This document shows, in pieces, positions 32,506 through 41,396 of a stretch of DNA of 64,000 nucleotides. The DNA comes from Clostridiales bacterium (GTDB lineage Bacteria; Bacillota; Clostridia; Saccharofermentanales; Saccharofermentanaceae). The stretch is taken from NCBI GenBank assembly GCA_017620475.1, contig JAFZQI010000017.1:1-64000 (forward strand), in the 5' to 3' direction. How positions within the stretch are numbered: the stretch's first letter is position 1; each line of letters opens with the position of its first letter. A program made the position numbers and the translations under genes. Under the pieces are notes generated by a model. The model had not been told where the DNA came from and did not search any database. It saw only the letters and a program-made list of their open reading frames with translations.

Positions 32506-34254
32506 ATGGCAGTTGACATCAACAAACCGATCAGCATTCTTTACCCCTATAGCGATGAAGCCCAATATACGCAGCTCAGCAATCTAGCCTGCCACGACCT
32601 GGCGCTCGATACGCTCTGCAATACCCTCGCCCAGGGACCGAAGGAAGATGTACTGATCATGGGCATCCTTTCGAAGCTCACGACCGACAGGCGCGTGGCG
32701 GAGTACAGGCAGAAGGTCTTTGTCGACATTCTGAACCTTCCCGACCTTAGAAAGAAAATGATGGAACTCCTCGACAAGATCTCCTACATCAAAGACTTCA
32801 AGACCATGAAGCGCGGTTCCTCCGAGAGAATGGGACTTTGGGATCTCCTCCATAAGCTTGACGAGATCTCCGACTACATCAAGTGTGTGGAAGCGATGCA
32901 GGAATGCCTCGGCAGCGCCGATCTTAAATCTCAGGGGCTTATCGACCTTAGAGAATACATCAATGCCGTTTACACCGATTCCTTCTTCGCCGAAATGAAA
33001 TCGGATATTGAGAAGGTCAAGGCAGAAGCCAGCAGCGTCAAGAGCGTAACCGTCGGCATCAACGTCAACGAGCGTTTCGAGGCCACCTCCCTCGGTCTTA
33101 TCTCCATTAATGACACATCCTTCAAAAAGTCCGGCATCGTCAGTAACTTCGCGGATGCCCTTAAAGCCAAGAACAAGCTTCATGAGGGGACGGATTGGGA
33201 TGGCGACATGCACTACACGCCGGCCGAAGCGGACGACGAAGGCGGCCTCGGTATCGTGGACCGGTTTGCCGACATGTACACCAGAGGCACCGCTACCGGT
33301 GTCATCATGAGAAACGCAGCAAATGCGAATCCGACGACAGCCGCCGTTCCAAAGAACGATGGTGTTGAGAATACGACCTTCTACCTCGGAAAGATCGTCA
33401 ATAAACTCCTTGATACCCTTGTAAAAAAACTTCGTGACACTTTGGGCAAGTACGTGAACGTCGCCGTCATGAACATCTCCAAGCTCATTCCCGAGTTCGT
33501 TTTCTACATCCGATTTGCAGAGTTCATCGAAGCCAACCTCAAAAAAGGCATGCCGTTCTGTGAGGCCGCTGTTCTATCCGATGAGGATCTTGCCAAGGGG
33601 CTGACTATGCGTGCTAAGGGACTTTATAACCTAAAACTCGCTATCTCTTCAAATCACAGCGAAGAGATCGTTTACAACGACCTGGATTTCGACGCAGATC
33701 ACACCGTCTACATCCTGACTGGTGCGAACCGTGGCGGAAAAACCACGATCACTCAGGCTGTCGGCCTCCTCTTCGTCCTCGCTCAGGGCGGCATCTACGT
33801 CCCGGCGGGAAGCTTCGAGTTTAAGCCGGTCGACAATATCCTGACCCACTTCCCTGCCGATGAAGACAAGACTATGGATCTCGGCCGTCTCGGTGAAGAG
33901 TGCGTCCGATTCAAAGAACTCTACACAGAAGCCACTGAAGATAGCCTGATGCTTCTCAACGAGACCTTCTCCACCACATCATTTGAAGAAGGCTATTACA
34001 TTGCCAAGGACTCCGTCCGTGCCATCCTGAAAAAGGGTATCCGCACGATCTACAATACACATATGCACAAGCTCGCCTACGATGTCGACGCCCTAAACGA
34101 AGGGGACGCCAAAGTGAAGGCTTCTTCCCTGATCGTGAAAAACGAGGGCGCCAAGCGGTCTTTCAAGGTTGAGGTTGCGCCTCCGGAAGGCATGAGTTTC
34201 GCAAAGGACATCGCTGAGAAATACGGCGTCACCTACGAAATGCTCACGGAGTAA
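32506..34254 (+). CDS. Stand-alone MutS-like ATPase domain protein
   Basis: 582 residues. The C-terminal third is a MutS-type ABC ATPase: Walker A TGANRGGKTT (MutS has TGPNMGGKST), FPADEDKTMDLGRLGEE, Walker B SLMLLNETFSTTSFEEG, and the H-loop TIYNTHMHKLA. The N-terminal 380 residues are helical (connector and lever-like, LLDKISYIKDFKTMKRGSSE), with no mismatch-recognition domain. Walker B has Asn-Glu (LLNETF) in place of Asp-Glu. Related stand-alone proteins in Firmicutes have no firm function. GGAGG is 7 bases before the ATG. No mutL or partner gene is nearby. Confidence 0.8.
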   Translation: MAVDINKPISILYPYSDEAQYTQLSNLACHDLALDTLCNTLAQGPKEDVLIMGILSKLTTDRRVAEYRQKVFVDILNLPDLRKKMMELLDKISYIKDFKTMKRGSSERMGLWDLLHKLDEISDYIKCVEAMQECLGSADLKSQGLIDLREYINAVYTDSFFAEMKSDIEKVKAEASSVKSVTVGINVNERFEATSLGLISINDTSFKKSGIVSNFADALKAKNKLHEGTDWDGDMHYTPAEADDEGGLGIVDRFADMYTRGTATGVIMRNAANANPTTAAVPKNDGVENTTFYLGKIVNKLLDTLVKKLRDTLGKYVNVAVMNISKLIPEFVFYIRFAEFIEANLKKGMPFCEAAVLSDEDLAKGLTMRAKGLYNLKLAISSNHSEEIVYNDLDFDADHTVYILTGANRGGKTTITQAVGLLFVLAQGGIYVPAGSFEFKPVDNILTHFPADEDKTMDLGRLGEECVRFKELYTEATEDSLMLLNETFSTTSFEEGYYIAKDSVRAILKKGIRTIYNTHMHKLAYDVDALNEGDAKVKASSLIVKNEGAKRSFKVEVAPPEGMSFAKDIAEKYGVTYEMLTE

Positions 34255-34313
34255 AAGACCCGGAGACTACTGCAAAGACAACCTCTCACCGGTTATCGCC
34301 TTGAGTATAAACA

Positions 34314-35312
34314 TCAGAGGTTCTCGTAATCATATCTGATATAGTTGCCGGCAGCACCCGAAGCGGAATAGTTGATTACGGAAGTAAGTCTTCCTCTTTC
34401 GTCGTACTCATATACGATGCTTCCGTCCGGATTGCGCTTTTTGCCCTTTTCCTTTTTCTCAGACATAAGCTTTCCGTTCTCATCGTAATAATATACCGTG
34501 TATTCATAAGGGGTAAATACCTCGCGAACGTCTTCAACGATTCGGCCGTCAGCACTGAATCTCCGATACTGCCCTTCACTTTTTTCGAACTCTCCGGAGA
34601 CGATATTATTCGCCCAGTAGTATACCGTATACGTTCCATCATCATCGTAGACGTACTCATATCCATATATTTCGCCCTCATTGGCAACATCGATACAGTG
34701 TTCCCAGATCATCCGCCCCTGATCGTCATACTCATATGTGTACTGGTAGTTGGGTTCTCCGTTTACAGGACCGTCCGTTACAAGTTCAAGAAGACCGTCA
34801 TCCCCGTAGGTATAAAGCATTAATTTGCCGTCCGGTAATCCCCCGCTTCTCCAGATCTCTTCCCTGATCAGCCGTCCTGAATCATCATACTCATAGTATT
34901 CGGAGGAGACTATCTCACCGTCACTGTTGATATAACAGGTGAGGATTTCATTGTCGTTGGCATCAAAATAGGTATCGTATCCGCTCTCCACGTGTCCGTC
35001 AGTATAGACATAATTCCCGTGTCTTACGTATCCGCCGGGAAGATTAAGGGATTCCGGATGCACGCCGCTATAATTTTGTGGTCCGTTTTCGTCATCTTTA
35101 TCTGTCTCATCGATTACGGAAACGGTCTCTTCAGTCTCAACCGGACCCTCTGCCGTCTCTTCGGTCGTATCAATGGTAGCTTCAACCTTTTCTTTCTCTT
35201 CGCCGGATCTTCCGCTCCTGCCCTTTTCCTTCGAATCCTCTTTACATCCCGTGGCAGCGATGATCATCGCCAGAAACACTACCAATGATAGCATAATCTT
35301 ATTTCGTTTCAT
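34314..35312 (-). CDS. Lipoprotein with RHS/YD-like repeats
   Basis: 332 residues. The lipobox is at AATGC (Cys23) after a Lys/Arg start and hydrophobic core (LSLVVFLAMIIAATGC), so the protein should be anchored outside the membrane. A Glu/Thr-rich linker (30-75) follows. Residues 120-330 carry repeats of the type YEYDDSGRLI, YEYDDQGRMI, YYYDENGKLM, YEYDERGRLT, each ending in a beta-turn, as in RHS/YD sequences that build a beta-stranded shell. AGGAGG precedes the ATG. Function unknown; no toxin domain or secretion partner. Confidence 0.85.
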   Translation of the reverse strand: MKRNKIMLSLVVFLAMIIAATGCKEDSKEKGRSGRSGEEKEKVEATIDTTEETAEGPVETEETVSVIDETDKDDENGPQNYSGVHPESLNLPGGYVRHGNYVYTDGHVESGYDTYFDANDNEILTCYINSDGEIVSSEYYEYDDSGRLIREEIWRSGGLPDGKLMLYTYGDDGLLELVTDGPVNGEPNYQYTYEYDDQGRMIWEHCIDVANEGEIYGYEYVYDDDGTYTVYYWANNIVSGEFEKSEGQYRRFSADGRIVEDVREVFTPYEYTVYYYDENGKLMSEKKEKGKKRNPDGSIVYEYDERGRLTSVINYSASGAAGNYIRYDYENL

Positions 35313-35382
35313 AATGAAAGCCTCCTTATTTCTTCACGTCTGCCTATAAGACACAGAAATAATGAGATTTATTCGAAAGATT

Positions 35383-35398
35383 TTGAAAAATTTTTCAA
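35383..35398. repeat. 16-base AT-rich palindrome TTGAAAAATTTTTCAA
   Basis: A perfect dyad in the space between the genes at 34314 and 35453. It may form a weak terminator for the upstream membrane-protein gene or a bent, UP-like element for the lipoprotein promoter. Confidence 0.45.
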
Positions 35399-35452
35399 TC
35401 TGTCAGATCAGTCTGAACCAAGAATAAGATAATCCACAAATAAGTAACCGTT

Positions 35453-36109
35453 TCATGATATTGCCCTTAAGTGACGGGATGTATGGATCGCCAGGAGAAT
35501 TGACGGAATTAGCAATATCACACTCACCGCAAGAATGTAAACGAACGGACTGATTTCCCGCTTTATGTTATCACCAAGCTTGGGGTTTCTGATTTCGTAC
35601 TTTATCCGTTTTCCCTCGATCTCCGAGTCACTTAATCCGAACTGTTTCAGCAGGTACTCCGTATTCAGATCCGACAGCGTAGTCGTCTTATCCAAAACAC
35701 CTTCTATCCGCAAAGTAGATGTTGATTCAGAAGCGAATGGGTCTTCCTCATAAACTACGCCTTCGAGCTGAAGGAAGTTCTTATGCGCACGCATGTCCAC
35801 TCCGATAAAATGCGTGATTTCTTTTGTTGATCGATCGACCACACCCAAAAGATAGAAGGACTTTTCATTGGATGAGTTGTCATCTTTCATCTGTGCCTGA
35901 TACTCACCGATCACCACATACTCCGTTACAACGGCTCTTCTGTCTCTAATGAGTTTTCCATTATTGGAGCCATCACAAAAATCAATAGCCGGGAGGTTGT
36001 CGATAATCAATCCGTAAACCGACCATCCGATCAAAAACAGGAAAAGGACCACCAGCATGATTGACCGGAAGCGATTACGTCTGGCTAAATAACTCGATCT
36101 CATCAGCAT
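35453..36109 (-). CDS. Two-helix membrane protein (DUF6709-like)
   Basis: 218 residues: a basic N-terminus, helix 1 (MLVVLFLFLIGWSVYGLII, about 18-36), a mostly beta extracytoplasmic domain (AVVTEYVVIGEYQAQ, EKSFYLLGVVDRSTKEITHF), and helix 2 near the C-terminus (FVYILAVSVILLIPSILLAI). The layout recalls DUF6709 proteins of gut Clostridia, but I am not certain. GAGG lies 9 bases before the start. It lies 18 bases after the GNAT gene on the same strand. Confidence 0.65.
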   Translation of the reverse strand: MLMRSSYLARRNRFRSIMLVVLFLFLIGWSVYGLIIDNLPAIDFCDGSNNGKLIRDRRAVVTEYVVIGEYQAQMKDDNSSNEKSFYLLGVVDRSTKEITHFIGVDMRAHKNFLQLEGVVYEEDPFASESTSTLRIEGVLDKTTTLSDLNTEYLLKQFGLSDSEIEGKRIKYEIRNPKLGDNIKREISPFVYILAVSVILLIPSILLAIHTSRHLRAIS

Positions 36110-36127
36110 TGCAAAAAGCCTCTTACT

Positions 36128-36625
36128 TCAATCCTCTAAATCATACAGGTAAGAAATCATATCGTAATCCTTACCGCCCCAGTTGTGAGAACCGGTTTGC
36201 GATTCTTTTCCGCCCGTTTTTTCATAGAAGATCCTTGATTCGGAATTCTCCTTGAGGCACCAGATGATCATTTTCTTCTTTCCGAGATCCTGGAAATGAC
36301 GAATTGCATATTGAAGCAAAAGCTTCCCAATCCCGTTTTTTCGGTATGAGTATCTGACATACAATGCAATGACCTCGCAATCAGCCATATCGTCATCTGC
36401 GAGCTCTAGCCATGCATATCCAAGGACCTTTTTCCCGTCAGCAGCGACAATAAATTTCTCGTATCTTTTAACTTCGATTTCATATCTCTGATCTACACTT
36501 AGAGAATCAAGATAATCACTTTCAATGATTCCCCGATAGGCTTCTTTCCAGTCTTCCACACAGATCTCTGCAATTTGTCTGACGTCTTCTTTTTCCGCTT
36601 TTCTTATAACGATCCCGTTTTCCAT
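36128..36625 (-). CDS. GNAT family N-acetyltransferase
   Basis: 165 residues from the ATG at 36625 (GGGAG 7 bases upstream; six further codons upstream are unlikely). IRKAEKEDVRQIAEICVEDW, VIALYVRYSYRKNGIGKLLL with CoA loop RKNGIG, and IWCLKENSESRIFYEKTGGK place it near the YjcF/PhnO-like small GNATs; it closely resembles the gene at 9558 in arrangement. It shares a transcript with the membrane protein that follows. Confidence 0.85.
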   Translation of the reverse strand: MENGIVIRKAEKEDVRQIAEICVEDWKEAYRGIIESDYLDSLSVDQRYEIEVKRYEKFIVAADGKKVLGYAWLELADDDMADCEVIALYVRYSYRKNGIGKLLLQYAIRHFQDLGKKKMIIWCLKENSESRIFYEKTGGKESQTGSHNWGGKDYDMISYLYDLED

Positions 36626-36658
36626 ATTTAGCTCCCTGATCATGTTCCTCTGATGTCG

Positions 36659-36667
36659 ATTATATCA
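36659..36667 (-). promoter_or_regulatory. Extended -10 promoter element (TGATATAAT) for GNAT/membrane-protein pair
   Basis: TGATATAATCG on the minus strand, 34 bases upstream of the start at 36625. Confidence 0.5.
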
Positions 36668-36767
36668 TTAAAATTGTGACAGTTTAGACACATTCTCTAG
36701 TGCTTTTCAAAATGCAGTGATAGAATGAATTCAGGGTTGAAGCTAAGCGCTTTTTGGAGGAATTGGG

Positions 36768-36788
36768 ATGGTTGGTTTTTCGATGTGA
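36768..36788 (+). CDS. Possible six-codon leader peptide upstream of lipoprotein gene
   Basis: GGAGG at 36756 is followed 8 bases later by ATG and the reading MVGFSM-stop. A TGATAGAAT extended -10-like element lies at about 36718-36726. The real lipoprotein start is 88 bases further on with its own GGAGG. Such short frames can regulate the next gene, but a chance occurrence is quite possible. Confidence 0.25.
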   Translation: MVGFSM

Positions 36789-36875
36789 GAAGGACCGTTT
36801 TTCCGATTTTTGATTTATTTGCGGTTGATCCTGGAGTGGAGATCGGCTGACGATGATGCTCTGGAGGAATTAAAA

Positions 36876-38549
36876 ATGAAAAAGTTAGCGGCTGTTTTGT
36901 TGTGTGTAGCGATGATCCTTTCAGCTGGATGCGGAAAATCTAACAAAAGCAAATCGAAAAACCGAAAGAAGGTCGCGAAAGACAATTCGGCCGAAGCGAA
37001 TGAAGATGTCGAAGACACAGATTCTTTATACGCTCCAGATGGCTCAAAAAATTCCAGCAGCCAGAATACGAATACATCCCCCGATTCAGATGTGGATTTC
37101 GAATTTGTTCAAGATCTTGAATACCTTCCCGTGCAAGTTAAACATGTAACGGAAACCTTCTACCCGAGAGAATTAACCGAGGCGGATTATGTCACGGAGA
37201 AGGATCTTCTTGGAAAGGAGACCGTTCGCTGCCTGGTTCCGTGCGTCACATATTATTACGATCGTTTAGTAATTGAGGGCGACGAATATAAAGAATTGCA
37301 GGAGGCATTCGACGCGATGCAGGATCCGGCTATCGAGAAAGTCCTCTCTGACTATAACGCCGAAGTGGAACGGCTAAAGAATCTCGACCCTTCTGAGTAT
37401 GAAGAAGGAAAAGAGAAACGCATCAGTTCACACTTAACGCTGTACCGCGCCGATTCGCAGATTATCGGATACGAGCTCGATGGAAACCGTTACGCTTATT
37501 CTGTAGAGTTAAAAAGAAACCTGAAGCTTTCTGATGTAGTAAAGGATATCGATAAGTTCGAAGATGTTTTCATAAAGGATGCCGAGCTATGCCTTGACAT
37601 TGACGCAATGACAGTAGAGGAACAGGATAAGGTTCTCGACGAACTCAGGGAACAGATCAAGAACGACACGCTCCCCTTGTACATAGATTACGATACGATC
37701 ACAATCCATCTGGATGTTTCCAGATACGACGCATTTTGGATGGATGATCTGTTGTATTTGGCGGTCGGCAATTATCCGTTATTTAACATGGATTGGTTTG
37801 CCCATACTCCTAAATACTACGCGATCGGCCTGGAACAGTTTTTCGACTCCGTATTGATTTGGGATTGTGACGGGGATGGTGTTATGGAGGACGTTAAGCT
37901 TGAAAAATCCGAATTCTTGATCAATGACAAGTATAAGGCCGTGTTCCATTACAAAGGCCAGGTTTTGACTTTACAAAACGATCACAGCTATGGATTTTTC
38001 TCATATGTCGTCACAGACGACGGACGGTATTTCTATATAGGAAACTGTTGTGTGAAACTTGAAGATGATGGTTCACTGACTCTTCTGCGAGAAGATTCAC
38101 CTGAATTCTGTATGCTGGATGATTGTCAGAACCCTGAATGTTTTACAGTAACCGAGTCGTTCGATCTTATCGGTACACGTTCTTTTAAGCGCGACTATAC
38201 GCTTATGGGTAATAATGGTATGCCAAAAGCACTTACGCTTTACTATACTGACGAAGCCTCTTCACTTGTATCGTCAACATATCTGACAGCCGTACTTTTC
38301 GATACGGATACAGGAAAAGCCGGAGACGAGATCGTCATTCCGGCCGGTTCAACCTACGATATTTCTGAGTTTGATCCTGACAATAACACGATTCTTTTCC
38401 ATATAACCCAGACCGGTGAAGATGGAAATGCACAAGAATACTACGCCAAGGTCAACATCAGCTACTACACGGATCCTAAAGGCGAAAAGCCCGATGAACT
38501 GCTTCTGTCCGAAATCCCGGCTAACAAGCTTTTCAATGGGATTTCGTGA
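36876..38549 (+). CDS. Large lipoprotein with DUF4163/DUF3298 (RsiV/PdaC-like) region
   Basis: 557 residues from the ATG at 36876 (TGGAGG 9 bases upstream). Lipobox LSAGC after MKKLAAVLLCVAMI. A Lys/Ser/Asp-rich linker follows. Residues about 90-330 contain VTYYYDRLVIEGDEYKELQE, LTLYRADSQIIGYEL, VELKRNLKLSDVVKD and TITIHLDVSRYD, the order of DUF4163/DUF3298 proteins, which include sigma-V anti-sigma ectodomains. An acidic WDCDGDGVMEDV stretch could bind calcium. There is no cytoplasmic domain, so it is not a complete anti-sigma factor. Confidence 0.75.
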   Translation: MKKLAAVLLCVAMILSAGCGKSNKSKSKNRKKVAKDNSAEANEDVEDTDSLYAPDGSKNSSSQNTNTSPDSDVDFEFVQDLEYLPVQVKHVTETFYPRELTEADYVTEKDLLGKETVRCLVPCVTYYYDRLVIEGDEYKELQEAFDAMQDPAIEKVLSDYNAEVERLKNLDPSEYEEGKEKRISSHLTLYRADSQIIGYELDGNRYAYSVELKRNLKLSDVVKDIDKFEDVFIKDAELCLDIDAMTVEEQDKVLDELREQIKNDTLPLYIDYDTITIHLDVSRYDAFWMDDLLYLAVGNYPLFNMDWFAHTPKYYAIGLEQFFDSVLIWDCDGDGVMEDVKLEKSEFLINDKYKAVFHYKGQVLTLQNDHSYGFFSYVVTDDGRYFYIGNCCVKLEDDGSLTLLREDSPEFCMLDDCQNPECFTVTESFDLIGTRSFKRDYTLMGNNGMPKALTLYYTDEASSLVSSTYLTAVLFDTDTGKAGDEIVIPAGSTYDISEFDPDNNTILFHITQTGEDGNAQEYYAKVNISYYTDPKGEKPDELLLSEIPANKLFNGIS

Positions 38550-38589
38550 TTCAATCGCGTATTGATTTTTGTCCTTTACGTTGGATCGG

Positions 38590-40035
38590 TCAGGTCGGAT
38601 CCTTCTTTATATGCCAGCATTGCTGATCGGTGTAATACCCTTCCGGAAGTTTATACCACCTGTTCGTATCCTCCACATACCAGCAGCCTTCGGTCTCATC
38701 AAACCACATCCAGCCGGTTCCTTCGGCTTCGTATAAAGGTTCGAACCAGTAGCACCAGAAGCCGGGACCGGTAAAGGTGTCATAATAGAAGTGGCATCGC
38801 GTTTGCGGATCGTAGTAATTGTTTTCGTCAGGGATATAATCGCATATCCTTTCGATCTCCTCAACAAAGATCTGATCTTTGTCCTGGAATCTTCCGTCAT
38901 CCGGATTATTCATGTGCCATAGATTCGATGTATCGTACTTTTCCGGAAGCGGTATCCAGTTCTCTTCAGCTGCCTCAATATACCAGGTCTGCTCAACGAA
39001 AGAATACTCCATCCATCCGTAATCGCCGAATTCAGAAGAGATACCCTCATACCAGTACTGCCAGACCGGCGGACTCACCTCCGTATTCAGCCAGAAATAA
39101 CAGTCCGTTTCTTTGTCATAGTAATTCCCGGAATTATGCCAGCTGCACTCTCTTTGGATAGCTTCCACGTAGAAGGGCTGTGTGGTATCCGGTTCGACAA
39201 CGAACTTATCATAATAGCCGGGAATCGGAGTCGGAGTCGGCGTTGCCGTTTCCAAATACTGCGAATAGGCCGCATCCACTTCGGATGCAGAACGGGTTCT
39301 CGTAGTACTATTCTTATTGTTTGACGAAAGCCCGCCGATGAGAAGCCCGCCAACAGTTACAGCAAGAACGACAGCCGCCGCACCGTAAGCAGCGGTTCTT
39401 GACTCGTTGGAAGCGGTATAGGTTTCTCCTCCACTATACAAGCTGTTGTCATCTTCATAGCCGCTTGACGGAACACGGACTGTTTTCGGGACGGCACGAA
39501 CTTCTTCTTCGACTACCGCATCAGTTAAGATCTCACTTAGGGCTGCACCGCAATTCGGGCATGACGGAAGCGCGCCTTCTTCCCATTTCAATTTGATCTG
39601 GGTGCCGCTGAAACTGCATGCGGCCTGTGTTCTCAGTGTTTTCCCTTTCTTAACGATAACCTGCTTATAGTAGTTTCCGTTCTCATCATAGAAACCTTGC
39701 TTATACGTTTTTCCGGATGTTTCATCTGACTTGGTCTCCGGAAGATAGAAATAATCATGGCGGATGCTTCGGAACAAAGACGCCGTACTAATAGAACGCG
39801 GAAGCACAGTAGGCTGATTCACGCGCGTCTTAACCTGAGGGGTAACATATTGCGTGACGACTTTCGTTGTAGTTACGGCCGGAGTTCTTCTTTCTACGTC
39901 ATAGCTATCATAAGACGATGAAGCAGAAGAACGGCTGTGAAACGAAAACGATCTTGATCCGCCCGAAAAAGAATGGCTTGAATGCGAGCTGGAACGAGAG
40001 CTCGAATGAGAACTTGAACTATGACGTGACGGCAT
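38590..40035 (-). CDS. Ser/His-rich, single-helix protein with two aromatic tandem repeats
   Basis: 481 residues. Residues 1-45 are almost all Ser, His, Phe, Arg and Gly (HSSSSHSSSRSSSHSSHSFS). A middle part has a CxxC pair (PSCPNCGAALSEI) and a transmembrane helix at about 214-236. The C-terminal 210 residues contain two repeats of about 100: NYYDKETDCYFWLNTE to NWIPLPEKYDTSNLWHM, and NYYDPQTRCHFYYDTF to RWYKLPEGYYTDQQCWHI, rich in Trp and Tyr. No known domain recognised. The His/Ser tract could bind metal. The start codon is 13 bases from GGAGG. Confidence 0.7.
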   Translation of the reverse strand: MPSRHSSSSHSSSRSSSHSSHSFSGGSRSFSFHSRSSASSSYDSYDVERRTPAVTTTKVVTQYVTPQVKTRVNQPTVLPRSISTASLFRSIRHDYFYLPETKSDETSGKTYKQGFYDENGNYYKQVIVKKGKTLRTQAACSFSGTQIKLKWEEGALPSCPNCGAALSEILTDAVVEEEVRAVPKTVRVPSSGYEDDNSLYSGGETYTASNESRTAAYGAAAVVLAVTVGGLLIGGLSSNNKNSTTRTRSASEVDAAYSQYLETATPTPTPIPGYYDKFVVEPDTTQPFYVEAIQRECSWHNSGNYYDKETDCYFWLNTEVSPPVWQYWYEGISSEFGDYGWMEYSFVEQTWYIEAAEENWIPLPEKYDTSNLWHMNNPDDGRFQDKDQIFVEEIERICDYIPDENNYYDPQTRCHFYYDTFTGPGFWCYWFEPLYEAEGTGWMWFDETEGCWYVEDTNRWYKLPEGYYTDQQCWHIKKDPT

Positions 40036-40092
40036 TTTTCCACTTCACCTCCCTGCTAATAAACTAAAACTTCCCCCGAAAACAGTATATCA

Positions 40093-40623
40093 TTAATTGC
40101 CCATTATCCAGAACAGCAGGCGGAAAACGCCATACAGAATAAGCAGGCATATAGCCATATAAAGCAGGCTTGAGAAAAGATGAGACTTCGTTTGGCTGTT
40201 ATAATGGGCTTGTGTGCAGTTATCGCTGGGATTCTGCGGATCATAGCATATCGGCTGGTACTGTCTGTTCTTTATCGCCCAGGAACCATATCCGCTTCCG
40301 GTATAGGTCTTTCCATCGACCTCGAATTCATAGGACACAACGGTACCTCTTGACCTCGTTTCGTAGGTTTCCCTCTCACTGTCCCAGCTCTCATATGTAT
40401 CCTCATAATGACTCTTGATCCGACCTGTGGCGATTCCGGTAAGGTGTGCCATGGCTTTCTTGGCACGGATCCTTCTGGGTATTCTGCCCACTTCCGAAAC
40501 GATCACGAATCCGAATAATGCTACGATAAACAAAATGATCGTCGTCTTCGGATCATTCACAATGTAATCCCTGCCAAAATAGACAGCTACGGCTATACCG
40601 ATTAAATACAGAAAAGAAAGCAT
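40093..40623 (-). CDS. DUF3592-like membrane protein
   Basis: 176 residues with two N-terminal helices (LYLIGIAVAVYFG, TTIILFIVALFGFVIVSEVG) and one C-terminal helix. Between them, GTVVSYEFEVDGKTYTGSGY and YQPICYDPQNPSDN match the DUF3592 core (vsYeyeVdGk.Y, v.YdP.nPs). Role unknown. GGAGGT lies 7 bases upstream. It lies upstream of the Ser/His-rich gene by 57 bases on the same strand, so they are likely one unit. Confidence 0.75.
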   Translation of the reverse strand: MLSFLYLIGIAVAVYFGRDYIVNDPKTTIILFIVALFGFVIVSEVGRIPRRIRAKKAMAHLTGIATGRIKSHYEDTYESWDSERETYETRSRGTVVSYEFEVDGKTYTGSGYGSWAIKNRQYQPICYDPQNPSDNCTQAHYNSQTKSHLFSSLLYMAICLLILYGVFRLLFWIMGN

Positions 40624-40697
40624 GCCAGCACCTCCAAACCTCCGCCTTACACAACAAGGCTATTCCCCAACTCAACATTTTTCCCAACTCCGAATTC

Positions 40698-40706
40698 ATT
40701 ATATCA
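40698..40706 (-). promoter_or_regulatory. Extended -10 promoter element (TGATATAAT) for DUF3592 gene
   Basis: Minus-strand TGATATAAT, about 75 bases upstream of the start at 40623. Confidence 0.45.
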
Positions 40707-40768
40707 TCACCAAACAGTTGAAAACACGGAGGGAAAATAGAGAAAACCACCTATAACTCTGCACATGA

Positions 40769-40845
40769 CGGGTGTAAAGAAGTATATACTATATATCGGC
40801 ACCCGGATTGATCCTTCCGGAATCGGAAAAAACTTTTCTGATTCC
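40769..40845 (+). promoter_or_regulatory. Control region of ECF sigma operon: two inverted repeats
   Basis: CGGGTG (40769-40774) and CACCCG (40800-40805) flank an AT-rich TATATACTATATAT core. Further on, GGAATCGGAAAA pairs with TTTTCTGATTCC (40819-40845) in a 12-pair stem with one G-T pair and a three-base-plus loop. The second hairpin lies 51 bases before the sigma start and has no T-run, so an operator or leader hairpin is more likely than a terminator. Whether the operon is autoregulated cannot be decided. Confidence 0.5.
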
Positions 40846-40895
40846 CCGACAATTCCGCCGCGTCAATCGTTATATAAGTGAAAGGAGGACAGCAT

Positions 40896-41396
40896 ATGAC
40901 GGAAACTGCATTGTGTACAGATGCGGATTTTGAATCATTCTACGAACGTCATTGGAAGTATGTCTATCGCCTGAGTTTCACTTATTTACGGAACGTGGAG
41001 GATGCGGAAGACTGTACGGAAGATGTGTTCGTTAAAGTTCTGACAGGAAATAACGCCTTTCAGGATGAGATCCACGAGCGGAAATGGCTGACCGTCACAA
41101 CGATCAATCTTTGTAAAGACAGGCTGAAAAGCTTCTCTCACAAGAATGTACGATCTCTCGATGATGACACTTTCCCCGAGCCCGCCTCTTCTGAGAAAGA
41201 AGATCAAAGCGAGATCCTTGAAGCCGTGATGGATCTTCCGATCCACTTAAAAGATGTGGTACTGCTGTTCTACTTTGATGGTTACAAAACAGATGAGATC
41301 GCCGAGATGCTTTCAAGGCCGTCCTCCACGGTGCGAAACCAGCTCAGTGACGCAAGAAAAGCATTAAAGAAAAAACTGGGAGATATCCTATGGTAG
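40896..41396 (+). CDS. ECF-type RNA polymerase sigma factor
   Basis: 166 residues from the ATG at 40896 (AAAGGAGG upstream). Region 2 is ESFYERHWKYVYRLSFTYLR then NVEDAEDCTEDVFVKVL. Region 4 is LPIHLKDVVLLFYFDGYKTD then EIAEMLSRPSSTVRNQLSDA, a standard helix-turn-helix. A short acidic linker joins them. It overlaps the next gene by 7 bases. The next gene has one transmembrane helix and is probably its anti-sigma partner. Target promoters are unknown. Confidence 0.9.
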   Translation: MTETALCTDADFESFYERHWKYVYRLSFTYLRNVEDAEDCTEDVFVKVLTGNNAFQDEIHERKWLTVTTINLCKDRLKSFSHKNVRSLDDDTFPEPASSEKEDQSEILEAVMDLPIHLKDVVLLFYFDGYKTDEIAEMLSRPSSTVRNQLSDARKALKKKLGDILW

